A stretch of DNA of 52,843 bases, from positions 1 through 52,843 of the forward strand of contig CAIRAW010000007.1 of assembly GCA_903876735.1 (NCBI GenBank), given 5' to 3'. The notes below the pieces were generated by a model. It saw nothing but the letters and a program-made list of their open reading frames with translations. It had not been told where the DNA came from and ran no database searches. The translations under genes were made by a program, and so were the position numbers. Source of the stretch: an uncultured beta proteobacterium. GTDB lineage: Bacteria > Pseudomonadota > Gammaproteobacteria > Burkholderiales > Burkholderiaceae_C. This document shows, in pieces, positions 7,975 to 16,656 of this stretch. Position 1 is the first letter of the stretch. Each line of letters starts with the position of its first letter.

Positions 7975-8062
7975 TGGCGGAAGCGGTGAGATTCGAACTC
8001 ACGGACGGTTTCCCGTCGCCGGTTTTCAAGACCGGTGCAATCGACCACTCTGCCACGCTTCC
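7975..8062 (-). tRNA. tRNA-Ser (anticodon TGA)
   Basis: On the minus strand the acceptor GGAAGCG pairs with CGCTTCC, followed by a G discriminator and encoded CCA (7977-7975). The anticodon loop is CTTGAAA with TGA. A long variable arm (CGACGGGAAACCGTCC) marks a class II tRNA, and the T-arm is GAGTTCGAATCTC. The gene reads UCN serine codons, mainly UCA. It is convergent with the preceding + strand terminator. Confidence 0.97.
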
Positions 8063-8120
8063 GAGGGGCGTATTCTAGCTGGCCTGCATCCGGGTCGGAC
8101 GCTGGTGCCAAAATCGCGTC

Positions 8121-8378
8121 ATGCAAGCTCCCACTTCACCCCCGACCCAAGTCCGCAATCCGCTGCATGGCCTGACGCTGGAGGCCATTGTTACTGCGCT
8201 GGTCGCCCACTATGGCTGGGCCGATCTGGGCCAGCGCATTCCGCTGCGCTGCTTCACGCTTGACCCCAGTATCGGATCGAGCCTCAAGTTCCTGCGCAAG
8301 ACACCTTGGGCGCGCGAAAAGGTGGAAGGGCTCTACCTTTTCATGCAGCGCGAACAACGCCGCGCAAAGCATAACTGA
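8121..8378 (+). CDS. VF530-family (DUF2132) small DNA-binding protein
   Basis: The 85-residue protein matches the family along nearly its whole length: [21 protein letters not shown], then [20 protein letters not shown] and [16 protein letters not shown]530 proteins are small helical proteins with an SAP-like, putatively DNA-binding fold; their cellular role is unknown. It lies 24 bp upstream of the RNB nuclease gene on the same strand, so the two may be co-transcribed. No strong ribosome-binding site is visible. Confidence 0.9.
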   Translation: MQAPTSPPTQVRNPLHGLTLEAIVTALVAHYGWADLGQRIPLRCFTLDPSIGSSLKFLRKTPWAREKVEGLYLFMQREQRRAKHN

Positions 8379-8402
8379 CGCGCCGGCGGGTGCGGGCGTA
8401 CC

Positions 8403-9881
8403 ATGGTCACTATGCGTCCACCACAACACCATCACCGCTCCGACCTCGTTCGCATCGCAACCCGCGCCATGCTTGAGCGCGGGCTGGAGCCCGAGTTCTC
8501 GCAACGGGTCGAACAGCAGTTGAGCGCCATCACCGGGCCGGCGCGCGAGAGCGATGCGAGCATTCACGATCTCACCGAGTTGCCTTGGTGTTCGATCGAC
8601 AACGACGATTCGCGCGACCTCGATCAGCTCACCGCCAGCGAGCCGCTGGCGCAGGGTGCGGTGCGGCTCTGGGTGGCCATTGCCGACGTTGACGCGCTGG
8701 TCAAGCTGGGCAGTCCGATCGATGAACACGCGCTGCTCAATACGACCACGGTTTACACCTCGGCACGCATCTTCCCCATGTTGCCCGAGCGCCTCTCAAC
8801 CGACCTGACCTCGCTCAACTTTGCCGAGGACCGTCTGGCGCTGGTGACCGAGATGGTGTTCGACGCCGACGCCGTGTTGTCGGGCGCCACGGTCTACCGG
8901 GCCCTGGTGCGCAACAAGGCCAAGCTGGCCTATGACGCGGTCAGCAACTGGATCGATGGGGAGGGTGGCTTGCCGGACGCGGCGGCGGCCGTACCTGGCA
9001 TTGAGGCGCAGCTGCGCACGCAGGATGCGCTGGCGCAGCAGTTACGTCTGCGCCGCCATGCGCAGGGCTCGCTGGAGCTCGAGACCTTCCAGCCGCGTGC
9101 CGTGTTTGAGGGCGAGCAGGTGGTCGGCATTGAGCAGCAGATGCATAACCGGGCACGCCAGTTGATCGAGGAGGTGATGATCGCCACCAACGGCTGTACC
9201 GCGCGTTATCTGGCTTCACACGGCGGCGCCTCGCTGCGCCGGGTTGTGCGCTCGCCCGAGCGCTGGTTGCGCATCGTTGGCGTGGCCAAGGAGTACGGCG
9301 AGACCTTGCCCAACGAGCCCGACTCGAAAGCGCTGGAGTCTTTTTTGTCCAAGCGGCACAAGCTCGATCCGCTGCGCTTTCCTGATCTCTCTCTGGTCAT
9401 CGTCAAGCTCATGGGTTCGGGTGAATATGTGGTGGAGGTTCCCGGTGAAGCGCCGATCGGCCACTTCGGCCTGGCGGTGCGCGACTACACGCACTCGACC
9501 GCGCCGAACCGGCGTTTCCCCGACCTCATTACCTCGCGCCTGCTCAAGGCGGCGCTGCAGAATCGGCGCGCGCCCTATTCCAACACCGAGCTGGCCGAGC
9601 TGGCCATGCACTGCACGCAGCAGGAGAATTCGGCGCAAAAGGTGGAGCGGCGCATGCGCAAATCCGAAGCCGCGATCGTGCTCGAATCCCGCATCGGTCA
9701 GCGCTTTGAAGCCATCGTCACTGGCGCCACCACTGAGGGCACCTGGGTGCGCCTGCTGTCACCGCCAGCCGACGGCAAACTGGTCAGCGGCGGTGCCGGC
9801 GTGAGGGTTGGCGACAAAGTCCACGTCAAGTTGTTGTCAACCGACGTGGAGCATGGCTTTATCGACTTCGCGCGGGTCTAG
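8403..9881 (+). CDS. RNB-domain (RNase II/R-like) ribonuclease
   Basis: This 492-residue RNB protein carries the metal-binding cluster as IDNDDSRDLDQL at 65-76. D66, D72 and D74 align with RNase II D201, D207 and D209, but the position of D210 is Gln75. Further RNB motifs are HALLNTTTVY, ARIFPMLPERLS and YTHSTAPNRRFPDLITSRLL (the RNA-anchoring region). A C-terminal OB/S1-like segment follows (RFEAIVTGATTEGTWVRLL). The cold-shock domains of full RNase II/R are absent. It probably degrades single-stranded RNA 3' to 5', with activity uncertain because of Gln75. Its TAG overlaps the malic enzyme stop by four bases, convergently. Confidence 0.88.
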   Translation: MVTMRPPQHHHRSDLVRIATRAMLERGLEPEFSQRVEQQLSAITGPARESDASIHDLTELPWCSIDNDDSRDLDQLTASEPLAQGAVRLWVAIADVDALVKLGSPIDEHALLNTTTVYTSARIFPMLPERLSTDLTSLNFAEDRLALVTEMVFDADAVLSGATVYRALVRNKAKLAYDAVSNWIDGEGGLPDAAAAVPGIEAQLRTQDALAQQLRLRRHAQGSLELETFQPRAVFEGEQVVGIEQQMHNRARQLIEEVMIATNGCTARYLASHGGASLRRVVRSPERWLRIVGVAKEYGETLPNEPDSKALESFLSKRHKLDPLRFPDLSLVIVKLMGSGEYVVEVPGEAPIGHFGLAVRDYTHSTAPNRRFPDLITSRLLKAALQNRRAPYSNTELAELAMHCTQQENSAQKVERRMRKSEAAIVLESRIGQRFEAIVTGATTEGTWVRLLSPPADGKLVSGGAGVRVGDKVHVKLLSTDVEHGFIDFARV

Positions 9882-12184
9882 CCTTGCGGTTGCGCGGCGT
9901 TGGCCACGGCCAATGCCGTCATGTTGACAACCCGGCGCACGGTGGCTGACGGGGTCAACACATGGGCCGAGGCCGCTGCGCCAAGCAGGATGGGGCCGAC
10001 CGTGACGCCGTTGCCGCCGGTCACCTTGAGCACGTTGAACAGGATGTTCGCGGCGTCCAGGTTCGGGCAGACCAGCAGATTGGCCTCGCCGTGCAGTTTG
10101 CTGTCCATCAGGGCGGCGTGGCGCATGTCTTCCGACAGGGCGGCGTCGCCGTGCAGTTCGCCGTCGCATTCGACGTCAGGCGCCATCTTGCTGAACAGCT
10201 CGTGCGCCAGGCGCATCTTGACCGCTGACTTGCGGGTCGAGGAGCCGTACATCGAGTGCGACAGAAAGGCGACTTTCGGCGGCAGGCCGAAACGGCTGAC
10301 CTCGTCGGCTGCCATCAGGGCGATGCTGGCCAGTTGTTCGGCGTCCGGGTCTTCGTTGACAAAGGCGTCGGTAATGAAGAGCGTGCGCTTTTCCAGCATC
10401 AGGGCGTTCAGCGTGGCATAGCCGGTTGCGCCTTTCTTCATGCCGATGACATCGCGCACATGGTCCAGATGCACATCAAAACGACCGTGCAGGCCGCACA
10501 GCATGGCATCAGCGTCGCCGAGCTTGAGCATCAGGGCGGCGATGGTGGTGGTCGAGCGCCGCACGGCGGCCTTGGCCGCTTCGATGGAAACGCCGCGCCG
10601 GCCCATCAGGCCATGGTAAGTCTCCCAGTACTGACGGAAACGTGGATCGTCTTCCGGGTCCACGCAATCGACATCGGTTCCCAGACGGATGCGCAGACCG
10701 GCCTTGAGCATGCGGGCCTCGATCACAGCCGGACGTCCGATCAGGATCGGGCGTGCCAGACCTTCGTCCACCACCACCTGCGCGGCGCGCAAGACACGCT
10801 CGTCTTCACCTTCTGCGTAGGCAACGCGTTTGGCTGCGAGCGGGACCGCCTTGGCGGCGGTGAAGACCGGGCGCATGAACATGCCGGTTTGGTAGACAAA
10901 ACGTGAGAGCTGCTGGCGGTAGGCTTCCATGTCCTTGATCGGACGCGTGGCCACGCCGGACTCCTCGGCGGCCTTGGCCACAGCCGGCGCGATGCGCAGA
11001 ATCAGGCGCGAGTCAAACGGCGTTGGTATCAGGTACTCGGAGCCGAAGACCAGTTCCTTGCCGGCGTAGGCGTTGGCCACTTCTTCGCTGATGTCGGCCT
11101 TGGCCAGATCAGCGATCTGGCGCACGCAGGCCAGCTTCATGGCTTCAGTGATCTTGGTTGCGCCGCAGTCCAGCGCGCCGCGGAAAATGTAGGGGAAGCA
11201 CAGGACGTTATTGACCTGGGTCGGATAGTCCGAGCGGCCGGTGGCGATGATGCAATCGGGTCGAACGGCCTTGGCCAGTTCGGGGCGGATTTCGGGCTCC
11301 GGGTTCGCCAGCGCCAGGATGATGGGCTTGTCGGCCATGGTCTTGACCATGGCTTGCGTCAGTACGCCGGCGGTGGAGCAACCGAGGAAGACGTCGGCCT
11401 TCACGATGACGTCGGCCAGCGTGCGCAGTTCGGTCTTTTGTGCGAAGCGCGCCTTGGATTCGTCGTAGCCGCCTGGGCGGCCTTCATAGACCAGGCCCTT
11501 GGAGTCGCAGACAAAGACGTTCTTGCGTGTCACACCGAGACCGACCATGACGTCCAGGCAGGCGATGGCCGCCGCACCGGCGCCTGACACCGCAACCTTG
11601 ACGTCTTCGATGCGCTTGCCCACCAGTTCCAGTCCGTTGAGCAGTGCCGCGCTGGAGATGATGGCGGTGCCGTGCTGGTCGTCATGGAACAACGGGATGT
11701 TCATGCGCTCGCGCAGCTTCTTCTCGATGTAGAAGCACTCGGGCGCCTTGATGTCTTCGAGGTTGATGCCGCCCAGCGTGGGCTCCAGTGCAGCGATGAT
11801 TTCGATCAGCTTGTCAGGGTCGCGCTCGTCGAGTTCAATATCGAAGACGTCAATGCCGGCGAACTTCTTGAACAGGCAGCCTTTGCCCTCCATCACCGGC
11901 TTGGATGCCAGCGGACCGATGTCGCCCAGTCCCAGCACAGCCGTGCCGTTGGTGATGACACCCACCAGATTGCCGCGCGAGGTGTATTCGTTGACCAGCG
12001 AGGGGTCAGCCTCGATGTCCAGGCAGGGATAGGCGACGCCTGGGGAATAGGCCAGGGAGAGGTCGCGCTGGTTGTGCAGCGGCTTGGTCGGCGTGACCGA
12101 AATCTTGCCGTGCGTCGGCGTGCGGTGGTATTCGCGCGCTGCATCGCGCAGGGCGTTTTCTGCCGGGGAAAGTTCTTTACTCAT
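9878..12184 (-). CDS. maeB: NADP-dependent malic enzyme with phosphotransacetylase-like domain
   Basis: It converts malate plus NADP to pyruvate, CO2 and NADPH. The 768-residue length is that of the MaeB type: malic enzyme domains (about 1-430, with [15 protein letters not shown] and the nucleotide-binding [17 protein letters not shown]), then a C-terminal phosphotransacetylase-like domain (about 440-768). In E. coli that domain mediates acetyl-CoA control rather than catalysis. AGGAG precedes the ATG. It starts only 13 bp after the M20 hydrolase gene and follows the purine-degradation genes, so it may belong to that operon and drain malate made from glyoxylate. Confidence 0.95.
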   Translation of the reverse strand: MSKELSPAENALRDAAREYHRTPTHGKISVTPTKPLHNQRDLSLAYSPGVAYPCLDIEADPSLVNEYTSRGNLVGVITNGTAVLGLGDIGPLASKPVMEGKGCLFKKFAGIDVFDIELDERDPDKLIEIIAALEPTLGGINLEDIKAPECFYIEKKLRERMNIPLFHDDQHGTAIISSAALLNGLELVGKRIEDVKVAVSGAGAAAIACLDVMVGLGVTRKNVFVCDSKGLVYEGRPGGYDESKARFAQKTELRTLADVIVKADVFLGCSTAGVLTQAMVKTMADKPIILALANPEPEIRPELAKAVRPDCIIATGRSDYPTQVNNVLCFPYIFRGALDCGATKITEAMKLACVRQIADLAKADISEEVANAYAGKELVFGSEYLIPTPFDSRLILRIAPAVAKAAEESGVATRPIKDMEAYRQQLSRFVYQTGMFMRPVFTAAKAVPLAAKRVAYAEGEDERVLRAAQVVVDEGLARPILIGRPAVIEARMLKAGLRIRLGTDVDCVDPEDDPRFRQYWETYHGLMGRRGVSIEAAKAAVRRSTTTIAALMLKLGDADAMLCGLHGRFDVHLDHVRDVIGMKKGATGYATLNALMLEKRTLFITDAFVNEDPDAEQLASIALMAADEVSRFGLPPKVAFLSHSMYGSSTRKSAVKMRLAHELFSKMAPDVECDGELHGDAALSEDMRHAALMDSKLHGEANLLVCPNLDAANILFNVLKVTGGNGVTVGPILLGAAASAHVLTPSATVRRVVNMTALAVANAAQPQG

Positions 12185-12197
12185 GTATAACTCCTGT

Positions 12198-13421
12198 TTA
12201 AGAAAGTAAATCTTGCAAGCTGCGCGCGATCACCTTGGTCGCGCGCCGTAAATCTTCCAGATCGAGCCGCTCGTCCGCACGCTTGGCGTGCGATTCAAGT
12301 ACTGTACGCGGTCCGGCACCGTAGATGACGCCGGGAATACCCGCCTCGCAGAACAGGCGCACATCAGTGTAAAGCGGTGTACCAAGGGCCGGAATCGCTT
12401 CCTTGAAGACCGCTTGTGCGTGCTTTTGCAAGGCCTGCACCAGTGGCTTGTTACCCGGCAACGCCTGCATGGCACGGGCCAGCAAAATGCGTTTGACATT
12501 GACCGAAATGCCCGGGTGCTGGGCTGCGGTAGCGTTGATGATGTGGCGCAGCGTGACTTCGACCTTGGCCGGATCTTCTTCCGGGATCATGCGCCGGTCG
12601 AGTTTGAAAGTGACGCGCCCGGGGATGACATTGGTGTTGGTGCCGCCTTCGATCATGCCCACGTTCAGATAGGGGTGGGTGATGCCTTCGACGCTGGAGT
12701 GCACTTGCCGGTAGCGCGCGTTTTCCGCATACAGCGCCTGCAGGATGTGCACCGCCGCCTGCAGCGCATCGACACCGGATTCGGGAATGGCGGCGTGCGC
12801 CATCTTGCCGTGCACCGTCACTTCGAGTTGCAGGCAGCCGTTGTGGGCCGTGATGACCTGGTAGCTGAAGCCCGCGGCAATCATCAGATCAGGTTTGATC
12901 AAGCCGTGCTTGAGCAGCCAACCGGGCCCGGCCTGGCCGCCGAATTCCTCGTCGTAGCTGAACAGCAGTTCGACACAACCTTTGCTCGGTGCGGCCACCG
13001 CTTCGAGCGCACGCAGGGCAAAGGCGTAGGTCGAGAAATCGCATTTGCTGACGGCAGCGGCGCGGCCGTAGATCTTGCCGTTGACGATCTCGCCACCGTA
13101 GGGGTCCTGGCTCCAGCCTTCGCCGGGTGGTACGACATCGCCGTGCGCGTTGAGCAGCACCGTGATGCCGGGCCCGAATTTGCGGCGCACGATCAGGTTG
13201 GTGATGCTCGCCAGCCCGAGCGCCTGAACTTCGGCCTGCGGCACAGGGTGTTTTTCGACCGTCAAACCCATGGCCTGCAGCATTTCCGCCGTGCGCTCGG
13301 CATGCGGCGCGTTATCGCCGGGTGGCGTATCGGTGGGCACGCGTATCAGTTCCTGGAGAAAGCGCACCTGCTCATCAAAGTGGGCATCGATCCAGGCGTC
13401 GAGCAGTTCGTAAGTGGTCAT
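12198..13421 (-). CDS. M20-family (ArgE/DapE-type) deacylase or amidohydrolase
   Basis: The 407-residue cytoplasmic metallohydrolase shows the M20 framework: LLNAHGDVVPPG (first metal His and Asp), YDEEFGG (general-base and metal Glu pair), a dimerisation lid with GKMAHAAIPESGVDA, and a C-terminal SHAKRADERL supplying a metal His. The usual GRGxxDMKG bridge is GRAAAVSKCDF here, so the bridging Asp is shifted or replaced. It sits 20 bp after the allantoate amidohydrolase fusion, suggesting action on a ureido or N-acyl intermediate of purine breakdown. The substrate is not evident from the sequence. Confidence 0.85.
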   Translation of the reverse strand: MTTYELLDAWIDAHFDEQVRFLQELIRVPTDTPPGDNAPHAERTAEMLQAMGLTVEKHPVPQAEVQALGLASITNLIVRRKFGPGITVLLNAHGDVVPPGEGWSQDPYGGEIVNGKIYGRAAAVSKCDFSTYAFALRALEAVAAPSKGCVELLFSYDEEFGGQAGPGWLLKHGLIKPDLMIAAGFSYQVITAHNGCLQLEVTVHGKMAHAAIPESGVDALQAAVHILQALYAENARYRQVHSSVEGITHPYLNVGMIEGGTNTNVIPGRVTFKLDRRMIPEEDPAKVEVTLRHIINATAAQHPGISVNVKRILLARAMQALPGNKPLVQALQKHAQAVFKEAIPALGTPLYTDVRLFCEAGIPGVIYGAGPRTVLESHAKRADERLDLEDLRRATKVIARSLQDLLS

Positions 13422-13441
13422 GACAAGGTAGGGGTAAAGGT

Positions 13442-15214
13442 TCAGGACTCGCTGGCCAGTTGTTCGAGCAGCAGTGCAAAAGCTTCAACTGCAAGTTGCA
13501 TGTCGTCGCTGGTGCTTGACTCCAGCGGGTTGTGGCTGATACCACCGTTCTGCCCACGCACAAACAGCATGGCCTGCGGCATCAACTCGTGCAGCTTCAT
13601 GGCGTCGTGGCCAGCCCCGCTGGGCATTCTGTGCAGCGGCAGCCCCAGGCTTTTGAGCGCGTGTTCCCAGCGTGCCTGCCAGGCCGGTGCGCTCGGTGCT
13701 GCCGCCACACGCAAGGTTTCTTTCAGGATCGAGCGCACACCGCGACGTGCGCAGATCGCGTCTTGCTGCACCAGCACGTCGCGCACCAGCGCATCACGCT
13801 GTGCATCGTTGGGTGCGCGCAGGTCCAGCGAAAAGCGGCAGCAGCCTGGCACCACGTTGATGGAGCCGCCCGGCACTTCGAGCAGGCCGATGGTTGCAAC
13901 CGAATCGCCGTCCTGCGCCGCGCGCTGTTCGGCATAAAGCATGAGTTCAGCCACGGCGCAGGCCGCGTCGCGCCGGCGGTTCATCGGTGTGGTGCCGGCG
14001 TGACTGGCCATGCCGGTGATCTCGCCAAGGTAGCGCACACTGCCGTTGATCGAGCTCACAATGCCGAGAGGCAGGTTCAACTCATTGAGCACTGGTCCCT
14101 GTTCGATGTGCACTTCGACAAAGCCGAGGTAGCTCGCAGCGTCGCGCCGCAGTTTGGGGATGTCGTCGATTCGCAGGCCGGCATGCTGCATCGCTTCGCG
14201 CAGCGTGACGCCGTCGGCGTCTTTCTGGTCCAGCCACTCGCTCTGGAAGGCGCCGATCAAGGCACTCGATGCCAGAAAGGTGGCCGGGAAGCGCTGGCCT
14301 TCTTCTTCAGCGAAGGCAATCAGTTCGATGCCATACGGCAAGCGGCGCCCGGCGCGGTGCAGTTCGCGCACAGCCGCCATCGGCACAAAGATGCCCAGTC
14401 GTCCGTCGTATTTGCCGCCATTGCGTACGGTGTCGAAATGGCTGCCGGTCAGCAGGTTTTTTGCGCCTGGCTGGCTGGCGTGGTAGCGCCCCACCACATT
14501 GCCGACGGCGTCTATCGTGACCTCGTCAAAACCGCAATCGCGCATCCATTGTGCGATCTGCGCCGAGCAGGCGCGGTGTGCCTGTCTCAGGTAGGTGACG
14601 GTGAGCTGATTTTTTTCGGCAAAGCCGGGATCGCTGTGCACGCTCAGCTCTTCCTGCCAATCCCAGACCGCGTTGCCCAGTGTCGGCTCCAAGCCAAACT
14701 TGTCGTTGAGGCGAATTTCCGCAATGCGGTGGATGTTGCGCATGCACTCACCCAACTCGGAATCGGGATGGGCCGTCAGGCGGCGCTCAAAGCTGGCGAT
14801 GATTTCCTGCCGGCTCAGGCCCTCGCCGCGCGCACCACGCACCGCCAGCACGAAAGGCCAACCAAAGCGCGTGTTGTAGTCGATGTTGAGTTGCTGTAGC
14901 CGGGCGAATTCCTGTGGGCTGCAATCGCTCAGTCCGGCGCTCATCTGTTCATGCGTCGATTCGGCAGTCAGCGTATTGCGGACCATGGCCTTGCCGGCGA
15001 GTTCGGGGTGGGCGCGGATCAGCGCCAGTTGTGCTTCATGGCCTGCTGCATCAACGACACGCGTCATGCAGTGTTTGAACTGAGCCAGCGAAACGAAGGG
15101 GCGCTGCGCCAATGCCGCCTGTACGATCCAGGGCGAGTTCTCGTACAGACCGTCCAGCATCGTCGCGGCCTCGGTCAGGCTTGCCGCATTGAGTTGGGAC
15201 AGGGTTAAGGCCAT
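13442..15214 (-). CDS. Fused OHCU decarboxylase / allantoate amidohydrolase
   Basis: Two enzymes of urate breakdown are joined in one 590-residue chain. Residues 1 to about 170 are OHCU decarboxylase (RAHPELAGKA with catalytic His69, Glu85 in TAEST, and FGWPFVLAVRG), which makes S-allantoin. From about 190 to the end is an M20 allantoate amidohydrolase: GSHFDTVRNGGKYDG (H259, D261, D270), AEEEGQRFP (303-305), VEVHIEQGPVL and GGISHNPLE. It releases ammonia and CO2 from allantoate. The start at 15214 lies two bases after the puuE stop, implying translational coupling. An upstream in-frame ATG would overlap puuE and is rejected. Confidence 0.93.
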   Translation of the reverse strand: MALTLSQLNAASLTEAATMLDGLYENSPWIVQAALAQRPFVSLAQFKHCMTRVVDAAGHEAQLALIRAHPELAGKAMVRNTLTAESTHEQMSAGLSDCSPQEFARLQQLNIDYNTRFGWPFVLAVRGARGEGLSRQEIIASFERRLTAHPDSELGECMRNIHRIAEIRLNDKFGLEPTLGNAVWDWQEELSVHSDPGFAEKNQLTVTYLRQAHRACSAQIAQWMRDCGFDEVTIDAVGNVVGRYHASQPGAKNLLTGSHFDTVRNGGKYDGRLGIFVPMAAVRELHRAGRRLPYGIELIAFAEEEGQRFPATFLASSALIGAFQSEWLDQKDADGVTLREAMQHAGLRIDDIPKLRRDAASYLGFVEVHIEQGPVLNELNLPLGIVSSINGSVRYLGEITGMASHAGTTPMNRRRDAACAVAELMLYAEQRAAQDGDSVATIGLLEVPGGSINVVPGCCRFSLDLRAPNDAQRDALVRDVLVQQDAICARRGVRSILKETLRVAAAPSAPAWQARWEHALKSLGLPLHRMPSGAGHDAMKLHELMPQAMLFVRGQNGGISHNPLESSTSDDMQLAVEAFALLLEQLASES

Positions 15215-15216
15215 TT

Positions 15217-16179
15217 TCAGCGCGTCAGGGTTTCGGCGAAAGGATGGGTCTGACGCCAGTGTTGCGCGATGTCGATGCGTCGGCAGACCCATACCTTGTC
15301 ATGTTGAGCGATGTGGTCGAGAAAGCGCTGCAAGGCGGCGATGCGCCCTGGGCGACCGAGCAGCCGGCAGTGCATGCCCACACTCATCATTTTGGGGCGG
15401 TTCAGGCCGGCAGGATCGCCTTCGGCATAGAGTGCGTCGAAGCTGTCGCGCAGGTAGGTGAAGAAATCGTCGGCCTGGGCAAAGCCCTGGGGCAGCGAGA
15501 AACGCATGTCGTTGCTGTCCAGGGTATAGGGCACGATCAGTTGCGGTACCACCTCACCATCGGTCTTGCGTACCTTCATCCAGAACGGCAGGTCGTCGCC
15601 GTAGTAATCGCTGTCGTAGGCAAAGCCGCCGTAGTCGGCCACCAGGCGGCGCGTGTTGGGGCTGTCGCGCCCGGTGTACCAGCCCAAGGGCCGCTCGCCA
15701 GTCAGACGCTCCATGATGGCCATGGCGCGCGCCATGTGTTCGCGTTCCAGCGCCTCTTCCATACCCTGGTAGTGAATCCAGCGCCAGCCGTGGCACGCGA
15801 TTTCGTGTCCGTTTCGCTGCAGTGCCTGCACCAATTCCGGATGTCGTTCCAGCGCCATGGCGATGCCAAAGACTGTCAACGGCAGACCGCGCTGTTCAAA
15901 CTCGCGCAGGATGCGCCAGACGCCAGCGCGCGAGCCGTATTCGTAAATGCCTTCCATGCTGATGTGGCGCTGTGGGAAGCTCGGCGGGTTGAACATTTCC
16001 GACAGGAATTGCTCGGAGCCGGCGTCGCCATGCAGCACGTTCATCTCGCCACCTTCCTCGTAATTGAGGACAAACTGGAGCGCGATACGGGCCTGTCCCG
16101 GCCACTGCGCGTGCGGCGGATGGGCTCCATAGCCGACGAGATCGCGGGGGTAGGGAAGTGTGCTGTCGTAAGAAGTCAT
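15217..16179 (-). CDS. puuE: Allantoinase PuuE (polysaccharide-deacetylase type)
   Basis: PuuE hydrolyses allantoin to allantoate with a cofactor-independent NodB-like fold, unlike metal-dependent AllB. The 320-residue chain from MTSYDSTLPYPRDLVGYG carries the family landmarks NYEEGGEMNVLHGD, EGIYEYGSRAGVWRIL and NGHEIACHGWRWIHYQGM. The start at 16179 is chosen because an upstream ATG at 16275 lies inside the divergent uraH gene. It is the first gene of a leftward run with the fusion gene, the M20 hydrolase and maeB, at gaps of 2, 20 and 13 bp. A perfect palindrome 20 bp upstream is the likely control site. Confidence 0.94.
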   Translation of the reverse strand: MTSYDSTLPYPRDLVGYGAHPPHAQWPGQARIALQFVLNYEEGGEMNVLHGDAGSEQFLSEMFNPPSFPQRHISMEGIYEYGSRAGVWRILREFEQRGLPLTVFGIAMALERHPELVQALQRNGHEIACHGWRWIHYQGMEEALEREHMARAMAIMERLTGERPLGWYTGRDSPNTRRLVADYGGFAYDSDYYGDDLPFWMKVRKTDGEVVPQLIVPYTLDSNDMRFSLPQGFAQADDFFTYLRDSFDALYAEGDPAGLNRPKMMSVGMHCRLLGRPGRIAALQRFLDHIAQHDKVWVCRRIDIAQHWRQTHPFAETLTR

Positions 16180-16198
16180 TTTGCCGCTGCCACGCGCT

Positions 16199-16212
16199 AA
16201 GTGTATACACTT
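16199..16212. promoter_or_regulatory. Perfect 14-bp palindrome between puuE and uraH (operator candidate)
   Basis: AAGTGTATACACTT is its own reverse complement and sits in the 60-bp divergent gap between the puuE and uraH starts. Its TGTATACA core resembles operators of FCD-type GntR regulators. From this position it could control both arms of the urate degradation locus. No regulator gene lies beside it in the window. Confidence 0.6.
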
Positions 16213-16239
16213 TGCCACTGCATCAAAAAGGGGCGCACC

Positions 16240-16593
16240 ATGGGCTTGAGTACCCACGTATTGGACACTATGCACGGCACGCCGGCTGCAGGTATGGCTG
16301 TGGCCTTGTACGCCATTGATGGCGAGTCGGCCAAGTTGCTAAAGCACGTGGTCTTGAACCAGGATGGCCGCAACCCCGATGGTCTGCTGTTAGAGGGCGC
16401 GGCGTTTGAGCGCGGCTGCTACCGCTTGGTGTTTGAGGTAGCTGCTTATTTCGCATCGCGTGGTGTGGCGCTACCGGACCCCAATTTTCTGGGCAAGGTT
16501 CAAATTGATTTCGGCGTTGCGCAAACGGCGCAGCACTACCACGTCCCGCTGCTCGTCAGCCCCTGGAGCTACTCAACCTATCGCGGGTCCTGA
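16240..16593 (+). CDS. uraH: 5-hydroxyisourate hydrolase (transthyretin-like)
   Basis: UraH opens 5-hydroxyisourate, the product of urate oxidation, to OHCU, the substrate of the decarboxylase encoded divergently. The 117-residue length and the sequence MGLSTHVLDTMHGTPAAGM, with the C-terminal YSTYRGS tetrapeptide hallmark (YRGS), identify the HIU hydrolase group of the transthyretin superfamily. Catalytic residues include His6 and the terminal YRGS. AAAGGGG precedes the ATG at 16240. A GTG reading from 16201 would run through the palindrome and is not favoured. Confidence 0.97.
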   Translation: MGLSTHVLDTMHGTPAAGMAVALYAIDGESAKLLKHVVLNQDGRNPDGLLLEGAAFERGCYRLVFEVAAYFASRGVALPDPNFLGKVQIDFGVAQTAQHYHVPLLVSPWSYSTYRGS

Positions 16594-16608
16594 GACCAAA
16601 TCAGTTGA

Positions 16609-16647
16609 GGACAGAGCTTGCTCGCTTCGCGTAGCTGCGGTCTGTCC
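16609..16647. other. Inverted repeat GGACAGA...TCTGTCC between convergent genes
   Basis: Seven-base arms at 16609-16615 and 16641-16647 enclose a 25-nt region with internal GCTTGCTCGC/GCG pairing. It lies between the convergent uraH and lipoprotein genes. There is no T-run, so it is either a weak bidirectional terminator or an interspersed repeat. Confidence 0.3.
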
Positions 16648-16656
16648 CGCAAGGTT

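Noticed and set aside
12288..13937. Long open frame (549 codons) on the + strand opposite the M20 and amidohydrolase genes
   Set aside because: It is antisense to two well-matched enzymes with conserved motifs, and its composition is typical of GC-rich third-position shadows.
13532..14899. 455-codon + strand frame opposite the allantoate amidohydrolase fusion
   Set aside because: It has no recognisable motif, and the opposite strand carries the catalytic residues of a known family.
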